Assembly (NCBI GenBank): GCA_016919605.1
Contig: JACXTQ010000194.1
Coordinates: 1 to 5,766, forward strand
Direction of reading: 5' to 3'
Origin: Methylovulum sp.
GTDB taxonomy: Bacteria; Pseudomonadota; Gammaproteobacteria; Methylococcales; Methylomonadaceae
Length of the DNA: 5,766 nucleotides
Positions 5,329 to 5,766 of the stretch are shown here, piece by piece. Under the pieces are notes generated by a model, which saw nothing but the letters and a program-made list of their open reading frames with translations, did not search any database and had not been told where the DNA came from. Position 1 is the first letter of the stretch. Each line of letters opens with the position of its first letter. Made by a program: the position numbers and the translations under genes.

Positions 5329-5766
5329 ATTTTTAAGGATAAGCCGCTATGCCACCGCGCTGGCTTGTGCCATCGCGGTGGCTGGCTGTGCGACCACGGA
5401 AGAAAAAAAAGAGAAAACTGACACCTATTTGCAGTTGGGTGTACGTTATATGACCATGAACCGCTTGGAGCTTGCCAAAGAAAATCTCGAAAAAGCTTTG
5501 GCCAGTGACCCTAACAGTGTGCCCGTGCATAATGCGCTGGCCTTTTTGTATGAGCGGATAGAAAAATTCCCACAAGCCCAAGACAATTACAAAAAGGCCT
5601 TACAGCTTAACCCCGACGATTTGGGGGTGCAAAACAACTATGGACGGTTTTTATGCGAACATAACGATATTCCCCAAGGCATGGCTTTACTAAATAAAGC
5701 CATCGCCAATTTGCTTAATGAGCGGCCTTGGATGGCGTTGAGAAATGCCGGGCTATGCCAGCTAAA
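5309..5766 (+). CDS. pilW: Type IV pilus biogenesis/stability lipoprotein PilW (PilF), partial at the right edge
   Basis: PilW (PilF in Pseudomonas) is an outer-membrane lipoprotein of tetratricopeptide repeats that pilots assembly of the PilQ secretin of type IV pili. The first 152 residues are in the window; the family is about 250 long. A basic start (MNLLMPKFLR) leads to a hydrophobic stretch and the lipobox VAGC with the acylated cysteine at 27. A charged linker (EEKKEK, 31-36) follows. TPR-like units begin near 38 (TYLQLGVRYMTMNRLELAKENLEKAL), 72 (PVHNALAFLYERIEKFPQAQDNYKKAL) and 106 (the NNYGRFLCE region). The order after rlmN supports the call. I chose ATG 5309 because AGG at 5301-5303 is five bases upstream; ATG 5321 is in frame but has no ribosome site. 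It overlaps rlmN by 20 bases. A strong hairpin lies in the signal-peptide codons. Confidence 0.92.
   Translation, partial: MNLLMPKFLRISRYATALACAIAVAGCATTEEKKEKTDTYLQLGVRYMTMNRLELAKENLEKALASDPNSVPVHNALAFLYERIEKFPQAQDNYKKALQLNPDDLGVQNNYGRFLCEHNDIPQGMALLNKAIANLLNERPWMALRNAGLCQL
5342..5387 (+). repeat. Strong hairpin within pilW signal-peptide codons
   Basis: GCCACCGCG (5351-5359) and CGCGGTGGC (5374-5382) are a perfect nine-base inverted repeat. Between them TGGC (5361-5364) and GCCA (5369-5372) pair around a TTGT loop, leaving one C/T mismatch, so the stem totals 13 pairs. An outer AGCC/GGCT (5342-5345 and 5384-5387) can extend it across an internal loop. It begins about 30-40 bases after the pilW start and has no T-run, so it is an mRNA structure rather than a terminator. 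A regulatory role is inference. Confidence 0.55.

Noticed and set aside
5350..5403. ATG at 5350 preceded by AAGGA as the start of the last gene
   Set aside because: Despite the nice ribosome-site look (AAGGA at 5335-5339), this frame gives an Arg/Trp/Pro-rich peptide without family match, while the frame from 5309 gives PilW.
5333..5581. Antisense open frame covering the start of pilW
   Set aside because: The + strand encodes a clear lipoprotein signal with lipobox and TPR repeats in a conserved gene order, so the antisense frame is a shadow.

Overview
The window is a stretch of ordinary bacterial chromosome, all on the + strand. It carries two housekeeping modules: the Sec accessory operon yajC-secD-secF (about 367-3632) and the start of an ndk-rlmN-pilW/pilF operon (about 3804 to the right edge). 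The close match of the SecD, SecF, YajC, Ndk and RlmN proteins to their Enterobacteria and Pseudomonas counterparts, as I recall them, and the order ndk-rlmN-pilF lipoprotein point to a gammaproteobacterium. Mixed GC content with AT-rich leaders and GC-rich intergenic hairpins would suit a methanotroph-like (Methylococcales) lineage, but that finer placement is inference only. I see no mobile element, CRISPR array, tRNA or rRNA.

Layout. Positions 1-366 hold at most the tail of an unidentified gene (stop at 96-98), then non-coding sequence with small inverted repeats and a candidate promoter for yajC. yajC, secD and secF follow with gaps of 66 and 77 bases; both gaps carry GC-rich stem-loops, and the second ends in an unusual all-A/T palindrome directly before the secF start. 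After secF comes a 171-base gap with nested inverted repeats, a second copy of a short element also seen near position 90-114, and a good sigma-70-type promoter for ndk. ndk overlaps rlmN by 26 bases and rlmN overlaps pilW by 20 bases, so the three are probably translated in a coupled way. pilW is cut by the right edge.

How the genes work together. SecD, SecF and YajC form the membrane complex that binds SecYEG and uses the proton gradient to finish export of proteins to the periplasm. Ndk balances nucleoside triphosphates, RlmN methylates 23S rRNA and some tRNAs, and PilW/PilF is the outer-membrane pilotin lipoprotein of the type IV pilus secretin. The last is itself exported by the Sec machinery.

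No undescribed multi-gene system is visible. The features worth a second look are RNA or DNA structures: a terminator-like hairpin inside the start of rlmN, a strong hairpin inside the pilW signal-peptide codons, and an A/T hairpin that separates a good Shine-Dalgarno from the secF start codon.
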